64,000 nt of DNA, from the NCBI GenBank assembly GCA_026168455.1, contig CM047426.1, forward strand, positions 57,943,812-58,007,811. The letters are read 5' to 3'. The first letter of the stretch is position 1. Every line of letters starts with the position of its first letter. A program made the position numbers and the translations under genes. Source of the stretch: Theocolax elegans (lineage: Eukaryota; Arthropoda; Insecta; Hymenoptera; Cerocephalidae). This document shows, piece by piece, positions 10,721 to 22,322 of this stretch. Under the pieces are notes generated by a model. That model ran no database searches. It had not been told where the DNA came from and was given only the letters and a program-made list of their open reading frames with translations.

Positions 10721-12720
10721 GATTGATTGAAAACTTTTAGTATGCCTAAGTTACAAGTAACCTTAAGGCAACAGAAAATTACATTATAGTTATATCATTA
10801 CTGTAACAATATAAAATTAAATATAAAATTATAAAATATTTATATCAACGGAAATATAATTAATAGTAAAACATTTATAAATTAACGGCGCAACCAATAG
10901 ATAACAATAATTGATATAAAACAATAATTAATGATAGTAATAATGAGTATCGCAAAATAATCCCATAGAACGTAAAATTACATAATATCATTCGCCCTCA
11001 AATGCTCAAATAAACGATTCTTAATATATGAACACTAGTGCTAAGTCTAATAGTAGGTGGCAGTGAATCCCAAACATCCATCGCTTGGATTGTAAAAGAC
11101 TTTTGATAGACACTACTGCTAGCTTGAGGTCGCTGAAAGGATGAGTAAATTAAACGTTCGGAGCGACGTATATCACTATTGGGTGGAGGGAATAAAACCT
11201 GGAGATAATCAGGTCTTTTATTTGTTAGAATTTGGTAAGTAGATAACCCTAAAAAATATTGACGCCTCGTAGCAGCCGATAACCAATTTAGTTTAGTATA
11301 GTACGGATCTAACTTCGCGTCCTTTCTAAGGCGGAAAATATAACGTACACACATATTGAGAAGACGCTGAAGCTTCAAATTCAGGTAATCTGGTAAGTCG
11401 CCAAATACTAGACAGACATAATCAAAGTGAGGCATAATTAACATCATAACCAATCGCTTGCGCATAGTGACAGACAGGAAATTACCCCTATTTCGCAATT
11501 TATGTAGAACACCATGCACAGATGAAAATTTTCGGTAATAATAAGACTTAAATTCTTAACAGTACTCAATTCGATGTAACAGTACTCAACGTATTCAATT
11601 CGATGACCAACAACAATTGGTGATAAAAAATTCCTATCTATCAACCTATGCTGCTGGGAAGATCCAATGATAATTGCCTTAGTTTTATTAAAATTAATAT
11701 CCAGTCCATGAGATCTAGCCTACTCTGACACCCTACCACAATCATAATTTAAATTCAAAATGCAATTATTAATATTAGATGGAGTACAATGAATATAAAG
11801 CTGTAAGTCGTCAGCAAACAGCATTCCCTTACAATAAGTTAACACCTTCATAATGGAGTTAATAAAAGCAAGGAACAACACTGGACCAGGGGTAGATCCT
11901 TGGGGAACACCCGAAGAGGTATTCATAAACAAAGAAACTACATTACTAAGATCAACAACAGCCTGTGAACGCCCATTGAGATACGAGTAGAACCAATCAA
12001 TCACCTCGTTATGAAAATTTAAACTTTTTAAGCTTTTCAATAGTTCAAAATGACTAATCGTATCAAAGGCTTTTTTAAAATCGAACAGGATTAATATTGT
12101 CATCATTCCATTTTCCATACCAAACCGTATATCCTCAGTAACCTTTAATAAAGCTGTCTGTGTACTATATAAGCTTCGAAATCCAGATTGGTAAGGAAAA
12201 AAGAAATTATTACTCTCTATAAACGAAGTGATTTGTAGGGTTATCAATCTGTCAAACACCTTGGCAAAATGGGGTAAATTGGCTATTGGTCGAGTATCCG
12301 AGGGCGACCTAGGATTGGCTATCTTGCTAAGAGGAACAATTGCAGCACGTTTCCACATAGTAGGATACTTTTCTGTCGAAATTGAGAGATTAAATAAATC
12401 TGCGAGATATGGTGCGAGAATTGGTAAAGAATCTTTAAAATATAGTAAAGATAGGCCATCTAAACTGCGACTCTTAGCCTTCGGCAAGCAGAAAGACAAA
12501 GCAGCGCTAACCTGATGTACTGCCACACACTGAAAAGAGAAAACAGGGTAATCCAACGAATATGGTGTCTCATGAATCTCACTCAATTGATCCAATGTGC
12601 AAGGTGGGTGGTGATTTGTTACTACGGTATAATGCTGGAACAACTCTTCAGCGTCAAAGAACTTCAAGGGAGAAGTAAACGAATTACTGACTAGTCCAAT
12701 TTTATGTAAAAGGCGCCAGC
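10721..12720 (-). mobile_element. 5'-truncated LINE copy 4
   Basis: A minus-strand LINE with a short GATTGATTG tail, a 3' UTR (10730-10985) and an ORF2 that is recognisable up to about 12715 (WRLLHKIGL, the counterpart of VWKFLRSMGL in LINE copy 1). Upstream of that the sequence changes to a degenerate tandem repeat. It is more diverged from copies 1-3 than they are from each other, yet its 3' end is also attached to (GA)n. Confidence 0.85.
10985..12715 (-). pseudogene. LINE copy 4 ORF2, reverse transcriptase to C-terminus
   Basis: The frame 12667-11720 covers most of the RT: RSLDGLSLLYFKDSLP, the WKRAAIVPLSK block, DTRPIANLPHFAKVFDRL, QSGFRSLYSTQTALL, LILFDFKKAFDTISHFE, SSGVPQGSTPGPVLF and GMLFADDLQLYIH with the catalytic DD. 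It stops at 11720. The C-terminal region continues in another frame at 11519-10998 (MPHFDYVCLVFGDL, NLKLQRLLNMCVRYIF) after a disrupted stretch at 11520-11720, and a last frameshift near 11010 alters the end. The L of the usual GSxLGP block is P (GSTPGP). The endonuclease and ORF1 are absent because of 5' truncation. Confidence 0.88.
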
Positions 12721-12730
12721 CACGCGATTA

Positions 12731-13160
12731 AGCGCGAAAGATTCGCAACATAAACTCCGTATGACCGTACCGAACGCTATAATTAGGTTATTAACAGACT
12801 CTATTAAGCACAAAAAAAATCGCAACACACACTCCAGATGACCGTACCGCACCAGGTGTCGTTAATAATACTATTAAGTTATAAATTAATTAAATATTAG
12901 AAAAAATCAAAAACTTAACAAAATAAATACATAAATTAGAGCATTAATATCGAAAAATTCGCTTCGTGCGACCATACCACATGCTACAGTGAGTCTAACA
13001 ATAGACACAAATAAGCGCGAAAGCTTCACAACAAAGATTTCGCAAGACCGTACCACGTGCTACAATTAGGATATAAATATAGTATATTAAGCGCCAGAGA
13101 ATCACAACACACACTTCGCATAACTGTACCACGTGTCGTCAATTATACAAATAAGATATA
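12731..13160. repeat. Degenerate tandem repeat of about 75 bp
   Basis: Around five diverged units share AAGCGCGAAAG at the start, then ACACACACTTCGCA and TGACCGTACC, and end in an AT-rich piece with AATTAGG. Units begin near 12731, 12806, 12950, 13010 and 13088. It stands directly upstream of the truncated LINE copy 4 and may be a LINE 5' UTR repeat array or an unrelated minisatellite. Confidence 0.6.
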
Positions 13161-13521
13161 ATAATACAGTAATAAATCGAAGTGTGAAAGAGCAAGACGC
13201 ACTACAATAACACTAAAATCAATAATAAGTACTAGCACGTATGAGCGAACGAAAATTTACGCAATTAGTGTTATTAATAATAAACAATAATAAACTCTCA
13301 CTACACATCACTCAGTACTGTCATTGACTGGTAATATGACAAATCAAATTCGCCAAAGTACAAAAAGACAAAGCCGCGCAGTACAGATGACAATCGATAT
13401 GACCAGTCTCTTGACTCATGAAGACGTTGAATTCGTTGGCCGGTCGAGTAACTTGAAATAATGAAAGTAGGTTAGGCCATTATACGGACTCCCAAGCTCA
13501 TAAAATAAAGCATTGAAGTAT
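13161..13521. other. No recognisable feature
   Basis: AT-rich sequence without a supported reading frame, lying between the tandem repeat and the solo LTR. Confidence 0.4.
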
Positions 13522-13525
13522 ACTT
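13522..13525. repeat. 4-bp target duplication ACTT, left copy
   Basis: ACTT here and ACTT at 14548-14551 bracket the solo LTR. Confidence 0.65.
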
Positions 13526-14547
13526 TGTGACGTGGTATTCGCGTACCCGGAATGATTAATTTTTTTAATAATTAAATTAACCGTTAGGCCGCGTTGCCTA
13601 ATACCACGCACACAATTATTTATTTTGTTATCGCGAACTGCGGGCTGTCGCCAGGAACACGAGTTCGCTGGGACGATCGGTGTGGAGGATTCGGGCAATC
13701 CTTCTTGCCTCGACACGATATAAAAATAATTAGGATGTCGGCGGGAGCGGGGAGAACGAAATAAACACAATTAATTAAAATAAAATGAATAAAACATTTA
13801 TTTTAATATATTAATTAACAAGATGGCCATCCAGGCCTCGTGCCGCGACAATGTTCTTTCGCGCGGGCGGAAGTATCGGGAGTCAACCGGATCGAGATAC
13901 TCGCCTGCGGTTGACTCCTTCCTGTTCTCCGCTATTCGGGTACCGGCGTACCCGAATACACTCCCGATGTACACACACACATACACTCGGGGTAAAGGGG
14001 GAACGCGCGGTAATATAAGAAGACTTACCGGGATGCGCCCCGTGGATGGCCCAGCCGATCCTTGTCCCAGTGTCCTCCTGGGCAACGGAGGACCGACGTC
14101 GGCTGCGGTGGTGGAAGGCGGCCCTGTGCCGTGGCGAGTGCCTCGCGAACCGCGTCCGCACTCACACACTGACTTCCCGTCCTTATCACACACACCAAAA
14201 ACACTCGCGGCTCACCTCGCGAGGACGTTCCGGGTTGTCGACGGCTTTGCGCCTCACGCGCCCTTTTCTTAGCCGGAAAAACTATCTCACTCGACACCGG
14301 ATAATTTGTCCGCCTCGAGCGGCGGATCGGGACATACTGATAGGCATTTGCCTAATTTTCGAAGAAGGGATGAGAGTGAGAAACACACACACACTCGCGC
14401 TCTCATCCCTACGTAATTGTACACTTGATCTACGTAAACAAATGTCGTCGGTTGGCCTTGACATACCAAAGGCTCCGTCGACTTACATTTAACATGAGTT
14501 TAAATGCTTTGTTCGCCGCGAATAGTTGTGTGACGATTTCCGTCACA
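13526..14547 (+). mobile_element. Solo LTR, copy 1
   Basis: A 1022-bp element starts TGTGACG and ends CGTCACA, the short inverted TG...CA termini of an LTR, and is flanked by ACTT/ACTT. A second copy of the whole unit lies at 25301-26871. No internal LTR-retrotransposon genes are next to it, so recombination between two LTRs probably removed them. The middle is GC-rich and contains CA-rich stretches. A 4-bp duplication fits Gypsy-type elements, but the superfamily is inference because no coding region is present. Orientation is arbitrary; both copies point the same way. Confidence 0.75.
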
Positions 14548-14648
14548 ACTTCCACACAGATTTAGGAGCCCAAGGAGTCCTGCTCCGTATCTAAAAAATA
14601 TTATATTATATTATAATATTATATTAATTAATCTTCATCTGCTTTCGA

Positions 14649-15015
14649 GTTATAAGCGATCAAATTATAAGTAATTCCAAACTGGGGATCGAGGACGAAA
14701 CGCCTTTAATTTAAGGCCGTTACTCTGGGAAATTCCACCAACCATAGTGGACAAAGGATATAATGGGCCTGCTTTATTCCAAAAATAAAGCATTTAGTTT
14801 GGAAAGACCGATAATTATATATATATTATCACCGAACGTTTAAATTTATTTTGTTTTAATTTTTACTGATATTATTATTAGATATCGAATATTTCCCGTA
14901 AAAGTGGTCATTGCCAAGAGATAATTTGGCTTTCTTCACATTTTTATATTAAAAAAAACATACCAAAGTTAGGATAAGATTAGTTTCCCGGAGGTCAAGT
15001 ACTCCCCTTGTGAGT
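14649..15015. mobile_element. MITE-like repeat, family A copy 1
   Basis: The stretch 14869-15015 ends with GTTTCCCGGAGGTCAAGTAC and CTCCCCTTGTGAG. It recurs inverted at 36462-36660, together with GAGTTATAAGCGATCAAATT (14649-14668). Here the two parts are separated by about 180 bp of other sequence; in the other copy they are contiguous. A related pair of ends forms the foldback at 27665-28375. Confidence 0.55.
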
Positions 15016-15990
15016 TCTCCAATGTGTATGATAATATAATTGTGACATAGAGATCTCATCCGATACTTTCCAGTTAATGACATTCAAACCATTAGCTCTT
15101 GATGAATCGTTATCTCAGTGACTTCTGCCTTTATGGCACTTAGAATAGTAAATAAATTTTTTCTGTTCAAGAAGTCCATGCTTGTAGCACATAAAAATTC
15201 AAAAACTTTTGCTTCTCTACTGTTTCAGTTAGTACTGCCCCATGCTGTGTGATGTGAATTTGCGTCACATTCCACTATCAATTTTATGCCTTTATCTTTG
15301 CATTCTCAAATTACAGATACCACTTCATCTGATGGATATGCCGTCATGTCATAAGGAAAGTATGCAGCCACCACCATGATTATTGTCTCTGAACATTCTA
15401 CCGACTTGTAGGTGAGACGCACTGTACTCAAATCTCTTGAGCAGTCACCGACTGCCTGCAAACCTCTGCCTGCATAATGCATGTTCTTGCAAAGTCAGAA
15501 TTTTCACGTATCAGGGTATCTACATTATTCACACAAACAATTCTTCCTTTATATAGCCAGGATTTTTAAATTATGCATATGACTGTGTGCACCCTAATCA
15601 TCCGGCTGGTTAGAACCGCCGAGGCACTTATGCTGTAGTTTTAGATTCATTTTTGTGAACTTAATTTTGTTATTGAGATATACCTCACGCGTCTTCTGAT
15701 TAGGCGTCACGTGAACACTCTCTTTAGATGCCCCGTTTTTTACCCCTGTCAAAAGGGCTCAGATCAACGTCCATGGTCGTGGATGTCTTGTTATTCGATT
15801 TCTTCTCTGCTTTTTCTTTAAAGAAAACGACGTCTGTTCTACTAACACCGCAGGTTCCTGTATTACCTAAAGGCCTGGAAGCGCCAGCCAATCCAGTTTT
15901 TCTGTACCCTTTGGCCGTCGCCCCCGTGCCTCAAGCCGAGCAAAACCCGCAGAACAGAGCATGCAGTAATCCATAGTGTGCGTGTCTGTG
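15010..15990 (-). pseudogene. R1/I-like LINE relic: endonuclease and probable ORF1 end
   Basis: Minus-strand translation in several frames gives LYKGRIVCVNNVDTLIRENS, then AAYFPYDMTAYPSDEVVSV, then LIVECDANSHHTAWGSTN, then VTEITI and INWKVSDEISMS. This is the order of blocks in the endonuclease of R1/I-group LINEs (YFPYD, DANSHHxxWGS, DxT, WxVSDExSxSDH). The metal-site GCDAN block reads ECDAN here. Frameshifts and stops interrupt it. Upstream on the minus strand (about 15980-15720) a lysine-rich frame VFFKEKAEKKSNNKTSTTM, then DVDLSPFDRGKKRG, may be the end of ORF1. No RT is present. The plus-strand frame at 15728-15976 is judged a shadow. Confidence 0.65.
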
Positions 15991-16539
15991 ACTATCGTGT
16001 CCCTCTGTGTGTGTGTCTGTGTGAGTGTTAACATCAAAGTGTGTTTATTCAGTGTGTACTGTTACTGTGTGCATACCTATTGGTACCACCGCTCTCGCCG
16101 AGTTGGGGAAATAGCTCTTAGTCTCTAAACGAGCTGCGGAACTATTCTTGTTTCCCTACACCTCTAAAGTAAGTGAGCTTTAATTCTGTAAAAAGCTATG
16201 ATAATTTAAAGAAACAAAAAAAAATTTTAAATCAACAGTAATTTCCATTTGAATTTCTAAAAAAATTTAAGTTTTTTAAAATTCTTATAACTTTTTACCG
16301 ACTCGACTTTAATACAGGAATAATTAGCAACCAATGTTATATCTAATGTTATGTAACAAAAGTTGATTTGTATTTGAGATAAATAGCCGTAAAGTCTGCT
16401 TGTGTCGAAAAACTAGAAAAGTTCAACGTTTTTAGGTTGGTTAAAATAACTTTTAATCAAATAAATTCCAGTAATTAAAAAAATTTTCTGTTTTCTGGAA
16501 AACATAAGTATATACGTAAATATATATATATATATATTT
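15991..16539. other. No gene; TG-rich then AT-rich sequence
   Basis: 15970-16075 is rich in GTGTGTGT and CTGTGTG. The rest is AT-rich with no supported frame. 16220-16480 resembles the poorly conserved inner part of the foldback family at 60575-62253. Confidence 0.35.
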
Positions 16540-16715
16540 CCCCACCGGGTGTTATGCAGCCCGACGTGTTACTGTCCAATAACCTTATCTCCCTTACACC
16601 CATTGGGGGTATGGCAGGTTTATGCAGCCCGGGCTGCATAATCCCGAAGGTCTCTCTCGCACGTGCTAAAGTAAGCATCTTCCCTCTCTTTCTTGGGCTG
16701 CATAAACCCCTATTG
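16540..16715. mobile_element. MITE family M, copy 1
   Basis: About 170 bp with ends GGTGTTATGCAGCCCG and, inverted, GGGCTGCATAAACCCC, and a CTCTCTCGCACGTGCTAAAG core. It belongs to the same family as 21036-21135, 21185-21345 and 29446-29543. It lies in a (TA)n context. Confidence 0.6.
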
Positions 16716-16717
16716 GG

Positions 16718-16765
<48 letters not shown>

Positions 16766-17689
16766 CAGGGTGTTCTGAAATTCATTCCGTTAATTTCGCA
16801 CACATATAAAGCACGAGATTCTAAACAACTTTTCTATCTGACAAATTTCGATTTGAAGCTTATTTATTAAGTTATTGTTAGTTAAACATTATTAATTCGA
16901 GCCAATCAGAGCGCGCCAGTCGGCGATGGGCGGTGCAGAGAGACCGAAAGTGGTGCGTGGAGGGAGCGCCCGGAGAGGGGAAGCATATTGGTTGTTTCAT
17001 TTGTTATTCAACACGTTAATATGCGACAAAATTAAGAGAATCGGGAGATTAAAAAATGGCCGAAAAGGAAATATCAAGCCTTATTATTTCATTATTTAAT
17101 AATTTAATTGCTTTACGCATTTTAAATAAATTTATTATTTAATAAATTAATACCAAGGATATCTTAGAAACCACTACATCGAATAAACTGACATTTTAAC
17201 AATAATGATTTTAAGCCAATTGAATGAAACAGAATTTTGTAATTAAATTCGAAATGTTAATGTTAATTATTATATTAAAAAACAAATTATTTAGCTGTTT
17301 ATTAAACAATTTTTTAATTTTTCTGAATAACTTGACAAGAATAATTTTTTTACTATATTATAACACAGTCTAATTCATTTAAGTGGATTAAAAATGTTGA
17401 AAAGTTGGGTATCATATCTATTATGGCAAAAAAACTCAGGGTATAGAGTCTCTTATAATTAATTAAAATAGTACCCTAGTAGAAATCTGACAATAAATGT
17501 AACAATTGTAAGTCAGAAAATGGCCAATTATCATAAAATACCCAATAAATGCCCAATTAATCGCAACATTAGAGTTTTTTTAACCTTAAATGTTACATTT
17601 TTACTAGGGTTATGCTACATATAAATTGGTCAAAAAAATGAAATTAAAAGTTAATAATAAGTAAATTGGCTTAAAAAATTAAGAAATGC

Positions 17690-19020
17690 TTTCACTTGTT
17701 ATGAAAACAATTATTAGTTAATAATATTGAATTGTTTTTCCAATTTTAACCCAGGCTTATCCCCTTAATCAAATAGATATTGGTGATTTCACGACGAGTG
17801 TACATAAATTTTAAAATGGCTCATGTTTTTTAGATAGACTAAAAATATAATCCATAATCTGCAAGAATTTTAATTCAAAATATTAATTTGTATCAGATTT
17901 ATGCATGTTTTTTCCTTTTTTCCAATTTTCACCATATTGGAAGTATATCTTAAAATACCTCAAAATAGGTCAACTGTTTGTATTACATAAGGTAAAAGTA
18001 TCAGCGCCGGAACGGTTTTTTACTAGGTATGTAAATTTTAATTATTTTTAAGCAAAACAAAGAGCTATACCATTACTGTTTGTTAGCTTATGATAAATTA
18101 TTAGCGTTCAATTCATATTTTTTCGGAGTTAATAATTAATAATTTTTCATATTAATTCTATTTTTTTATGCTTATGTTGACTCTATTTATTAAATATGAG
18201 ATAAAAAACTGTCAATATGAATTTGTACATAAGTTGGAACATTCAACATAATTTTGTTGATTAGAATTGTGTTTTTTAAATAATTTATTTACTACATATA
18301 GTTGACTTATCGAAGATGATGTAAAATATTAAAATAGTTATTAGTTAACGATTGCTAACAATTAGACATTTAAAAAATGTAAATAAATATTCAATATCTT
18401 AATGTTAAAAGTGTTCCACGAAGCGGACGAAATATATAGAATTAAGTAAAAACTATGAAACATTTTTTCTTGCTGTTCCAATACTTATGGACATGAGAAA
18501 ATGATGTACTTATTTTGCAACAGTATAATTTATGAAGCAATTAGATATAAATTTGAATTTTAGTGTACATCATATGAAAGTATAGCTTCTATACGTAATA
18601 TTATGTTTGTAAAGCATAATGAATTATGTTTAAATAGCTCCAAACAAGGCATCGGAAATCAGCACTATTTGTCATCATAACCTTCCAAATTATTTGACTT
18701 TTGAACCTTTTATATTTTTTTTTCTTGATTACATATATTTTATGTTCTTATATTTATAAATCTACATTTCTTAACTTATTTGAAATATGATTTATTTTTT
18801 CCATTTATAAAAGACTCGAAGTTTTGTTAAAATATAGTAATTCAATACTATATGTTCCACAATACGGCACTGTTTCGCAATTGGTACTTTCACCTTATTA
18901 AATGGGAAAAAGTTTAACGCGCTCAATATAATTGTTTACCATTTTTACAAATACCTAATTTGCAGTAATAAAATTGGCTATCAAGTAGTTTTGATTTTGG
19001 ACTGTACGACAGCAACAATA
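17690..19020. other. Unpaired segment within the left arm of element Q
   Basis: This 1.3-kb AT-rich stretch has no counterpart in the right arm of the palindrome. It is either an insertion in the left arm or a segment deleted from the right arm. AAGGTAAAAGTATC near 17990 is answered by inverted GGTACTTTCACCTT near 18883, so a degenerate foldback may lie inside. No coding signal. Confidence 0.4.
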
Positions 19021-19847
19021 TGGCTCTGATTGAATAACAGGTTATTCTTTGAAACAATAGGTTTTCAACAAAATTTGTTTTAATATGGGATTTTGATGCA
19101 AACCAAAAATATAATAAATCAATGATATTGTACTAGTGAAAAATTGAAAATAGACAGTTTTAGCACTCGGGTACCCATGTCATACTATCCAACAGTTCTA
19201 TTCAACAATTATTATCCTGGATAACACTTTTTTCGTCTAATTATTTGGATACTACTATGTTTATTTAATAATATTAATTTATTGAACTTATATTAAATGT
19301 GTATGAATATGTAGCCAATGAAACTTGTGAATTGGATTTTTATAATTTTTTCACCAAATAGTGTTTTTTAGGATTTTATTAATTATGACAGATCTGAGAA
19401 TATCTAAATTTAATTAATTATAGTTAATATTACTTATCAATAATACTAAAAAAGACAATTTAGTGAAAAAGATATTAAAACCCAATTAACAAGTTATATC
19501 AGTTACATTAAACTTATCTTCAATTAATAATATTTACTTAAATTTTCTTAAAATTAATTTTTGTTAGGTATATGATAGTTTTGTAAAATTTCATTAATGA
19601 CATTAAATAAACATTGTATAATTCAATTAGTTAGGTTTAATAAAAAGTTTATACAGGACAATAAGTTTTGAATAAAAAATGTTTGTTCTATGAAATGGGT
19701 ACTCGAGTACTAAAACTGTCTATTTTCAATTTTTTCATTTAATATACAATATTAATACAATATCTTTACTTTATTATATCTTTGGTTTGAATCAAGATCC
19801 CATATTTAATCAAATTTTGTTGATAAGCTATTGTTTCAAAGAATAAC

Positions 19848-20054
19848 CTATTTTTTTATTTTAACGGCGCTCTTTTTATGCTCCCAATGGTGCTAATCAG
19901 CGACGGAGGTTATACGATGTCTTTGTTAAGAAAGCACTTTAAAAATACATTCCCCAGTGTGGTGTTTGTATCAATCGGCCGGGGCTGGGAATCAAACCTG
20001 GGACCTACAGATTACGAGCCCGACGCCCTACCAAGCGAGCCATCGCAAGCCTCA
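19848..20054 (-). mobile_element. tRNA-derived SINE, copy 1
   Basis: On the minus strand the head reads like a tRNA: an A-box-like GGCTCGCTTGGTAGGGCG and a B-box GGTTTGATTCC. It is followed by a tRNA-unrelated body (GCTGATTAGCACCATTGGGA, then AGAGCGCCGTTAAAATAA). CAAAGAATAAC flanks both sides (19837-19847 and 20055-20065). The same element occurs at 39810-40016. The B box here has one change (T for C) from the consensus. Confidence 0.8.
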
Positions 20055-21035
20055 CAAAGAATAACATTTTTTAATTTTTAAACCAATTTACTTATTATTA
20101 ACTTTTAATTTCATTTTTTTGGCCAATTTATATGTAGCATAACCCTAGTAAAAATGTAACATTTAAGGTTAAAAAAACTCTAATGTTGCGATTAATTGGG
20201 CATTTATTGGGTATTTTATGATAATTGGCCATTTTCTGACTTAAAATTGTTACATTTATTGTCAGATTTCTACTAGGGTACTATTTTAATTAATTATAAG
20301 AGACTCTATACCCTGAGTTTTTTTTCCACAATAGATATGATATCCCAGGAACAATTTCATCGAATAGACTAACATTTTAACAGTAACTTTTCAACATTTT
20401 TAATCCTCTTAAATGAAATAGACTGTGTTATAATATAGTAAAAAAAATTATTCTTGTCAAGTTATTCAGAAAAATTAAAAAATTGTTTAATAAACAGCTA
20501 AATAATTTGTTTTTTAATATAATAATTAACATTAACATTTCGAATTTAATTACAAAATTCTGTTTCATTCAATTGGATTAAAATCATTATTGTTAAAATG
20601 TCAGTTTATTCGATGTAGTGGTTTCTAAGATATCCTTGGTATTAATTTATTAAAAAATAAATTTATTTAAAATGCGTAAAGCAATTAAATAATTAAATAA
20701 TGAAATAATAAGGCTTGATATTTCCTTTTCGGCCATTTTTTAATCTCCCGATTCTCTTAATTTTGTCGCATATTAACGTGTTGAATAACAAATGAAACAA
20801 CCAATATGCTTCCTCTCTCCGGGCGCTCCCTCCACGCACCGCTTTCGGTCTCTCTGCACCGCCCATCGCCGACTGGCGCGCTCTGATTGGCTCGAATTAA
20901 TAATGTTTAACTAACAATAACTTAATAAATAAGCTTCAAATCGAAATTTGTCAGATAGAAAAGTTGCTTAGGATTTCGTGCTTTATATGTGTGCGAAATT
21001 AACGGAATGAATTTCAGAACACCCTGTATAATTCC

Positions 21036-21135
21036 CTTCGAGGGTTTATGCAGCCCGGGTTGCTTAATCCGAACTTCTCTTTTGCACTTTCTAAACTACG
21101 CATCTTCCGTCTCTTTCATGAGCTTTATAAATTCC
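21036..21135. mobile_element. MITE family M, copy 2 (partial)
   Basis: GAGGGTTTATGCAGCCCGGG near 21040, followed by a CTCTTTTGCACTTTCTAAAC core, matches the right half of copy 1 at 16540-16715. It directly abuts the end of element Q. Confidence 0.5.
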
Positions 21136-21184
21136 AATTAATAGGAATAACATATATATATATATATATATAAACTTCCCAATA

Positions 21185-21345
21185 GGGGTTTATGACGCCC
21201 GACATGTTAAATTTGGATCTTCTCTCTGCTTCCCACCACTGGTTGGGGGTGGGCGGGTTATGGAGCCCTGGCGTCATAACCCGAAGCTCTCTCTTCCTCG
21301 TACTAAAGGACGTATCTTCTCTCTCTGTCATGGGCGCCATAAACC
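21185..21345. mobile_element. MITE family M, copy 3
   Basis: About 160 bp between AGGGGTTTATGACGCCCG and the inverted GGGCGCCATAAACCCC, with a second inner pair (GGGTTATGGAGCCC and GGCGTCATAACCC). It sits between two (TA)n tracts. Confidence 0.65.
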
Positions 21346-21404
21346 CCGAAATTAAAAATTATATATATATATCTCTATGTGTGTGTGTGTGTATAAATTG
21401 ATCA

Positions 21405-21757
21405 ATCGGTACTTATGCCGACAAATTCTTACGGGAAATGGGAATTGTGCTTACTTTGGGGTAATTATGCCGACGTCAGCATAATTACACCGAAAATTCA
21501 ACCATGTATCCGTACTTATGTCGACACATAAAAAATCGGAAAATTATCTTTGTGAGCCCCGCTTTGACGTTATAATATTAATATTATAAGGTGAAAGTGT
21601 GCTTTTTTACCCGTGAGGGGTATTTAGGTATTTGGGTTATTGGTTTTTTATGCATTATTCTATCAATTAATATTCTCCCCCTTATATCTGAGTCGTTACA
21701 TATGATTTATAACCTCAAAACACCAAGATAACACGTAGTGTCACCATAAGTACCGAT
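21405..21757. mobile_element. Short MITE with ATCGGTACTTATG ends
   Basis: A perfect 13-bp inverted pair, ATCGGTACTTATG at 21405 and CATAAGTACCGAT ending at 21757, bounds about 350 bp. The interior repeats TATGCCGACGTCAGCATAAT-like short palindromes. A similar interior (GGTTATAATATTAAT context) is seen near 51900-52050. Confidence 0.5.
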
Positions 21758-21782
21758 ACTGGTGTTTATATATATATATATA

Positions 21783-22285
21783 TATGCGATATTCTACGTG
21801 AAGTGGTCCGATCTAAATTTTAAAATGCACCGAATTTTGGGTGCACATTGCAAATGTTTTTCAGAATATAGAAGAAAATTTTTAGGTACTGGAATCGATT
21901 TACTCAAAAGTTATTCTAACATCAAAAAGTGAATTTTTCCAAGTTTTTTTCAACACCATCTGGGTTCACCGCTATTTAACTCAAAATCTATCAACTTTTA
22001 CTATAGAACATTGTATGTAACTTACGTTGCTAATTATGTCTAGAATTTATCCTTCTGGGTTAGAATTTCTAATCTCAAGGTCAATATTACATAAACTACA
22101 TGTCAATAATCAACTTAAAAAAAGTGTAAGTGCGCCACAATTGATTTTTTTATCCAAATGTCTAAAATAAAGCTTGGATCAATACCTTTCAAATAGTCTG
22201 TAGCATTTTTGTGGCCTCCAATTTTGTAAAAAGTTATGATAATTGAAATAAACACGAAATTTTTTTAAAAATTTGCCTGGAATAC

Positions 22286-22290
<5 letters not shown>
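21783..22290. mobile_element. Foldback family S, single-arm copy
   Basis: Begins ATTCTACGTGAAGTGGTCCG and follows the same sequence as 60575-61070 (TTTACTATAGAACATT, then GTAAGTGCGCCAC). Only one arm is present, ending at GAATACGCCATATATA in a (TA)n tract. Non-coding. Confidence 0.65.

Positions 22291-22320
<30 letters not shown>

Positions 22321-22322
<2 letters not shown>

Larger units (their letters stand above)
16763..21029. mobile_element. 4.3-kb palindromic element Q
   Basis: The ends are inverted: TATACAGGGTGTTCTGAAAT at 16763 and its complement ending at 21029. Left sequence 16763-17680 matches right sequence about 20075-21029, including a GC-rich block (GGCGATGGGCGGTGCAGAGA near 16922). 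The inner part 19022-19170 matches inverted 19680-19847. The right arm is interrupted by a SINE. The left arm holds 1.3 kb (17690-19020) with no partner. Flanks are (TA)n on the left and MITE family M on both sides. No transposase is present; it is non-autonomous. Confidence 0.75.

Noticed and set aside
13798..14492. Several overlapping open frames on both strands in the GC-rich part of the first solo LTR
   Set aside because: Frames are open in many phases because of base composition. The second LTR copy does not conserve any one frame, and no domain is recognisable.
15728..15976. Plus-strand 82-codon frame
   Set aside because: The minus strand in the same region reads as the lysine-rich end of a LINE ORF1 next to an endonuclease relic, so this frame is a shadow.
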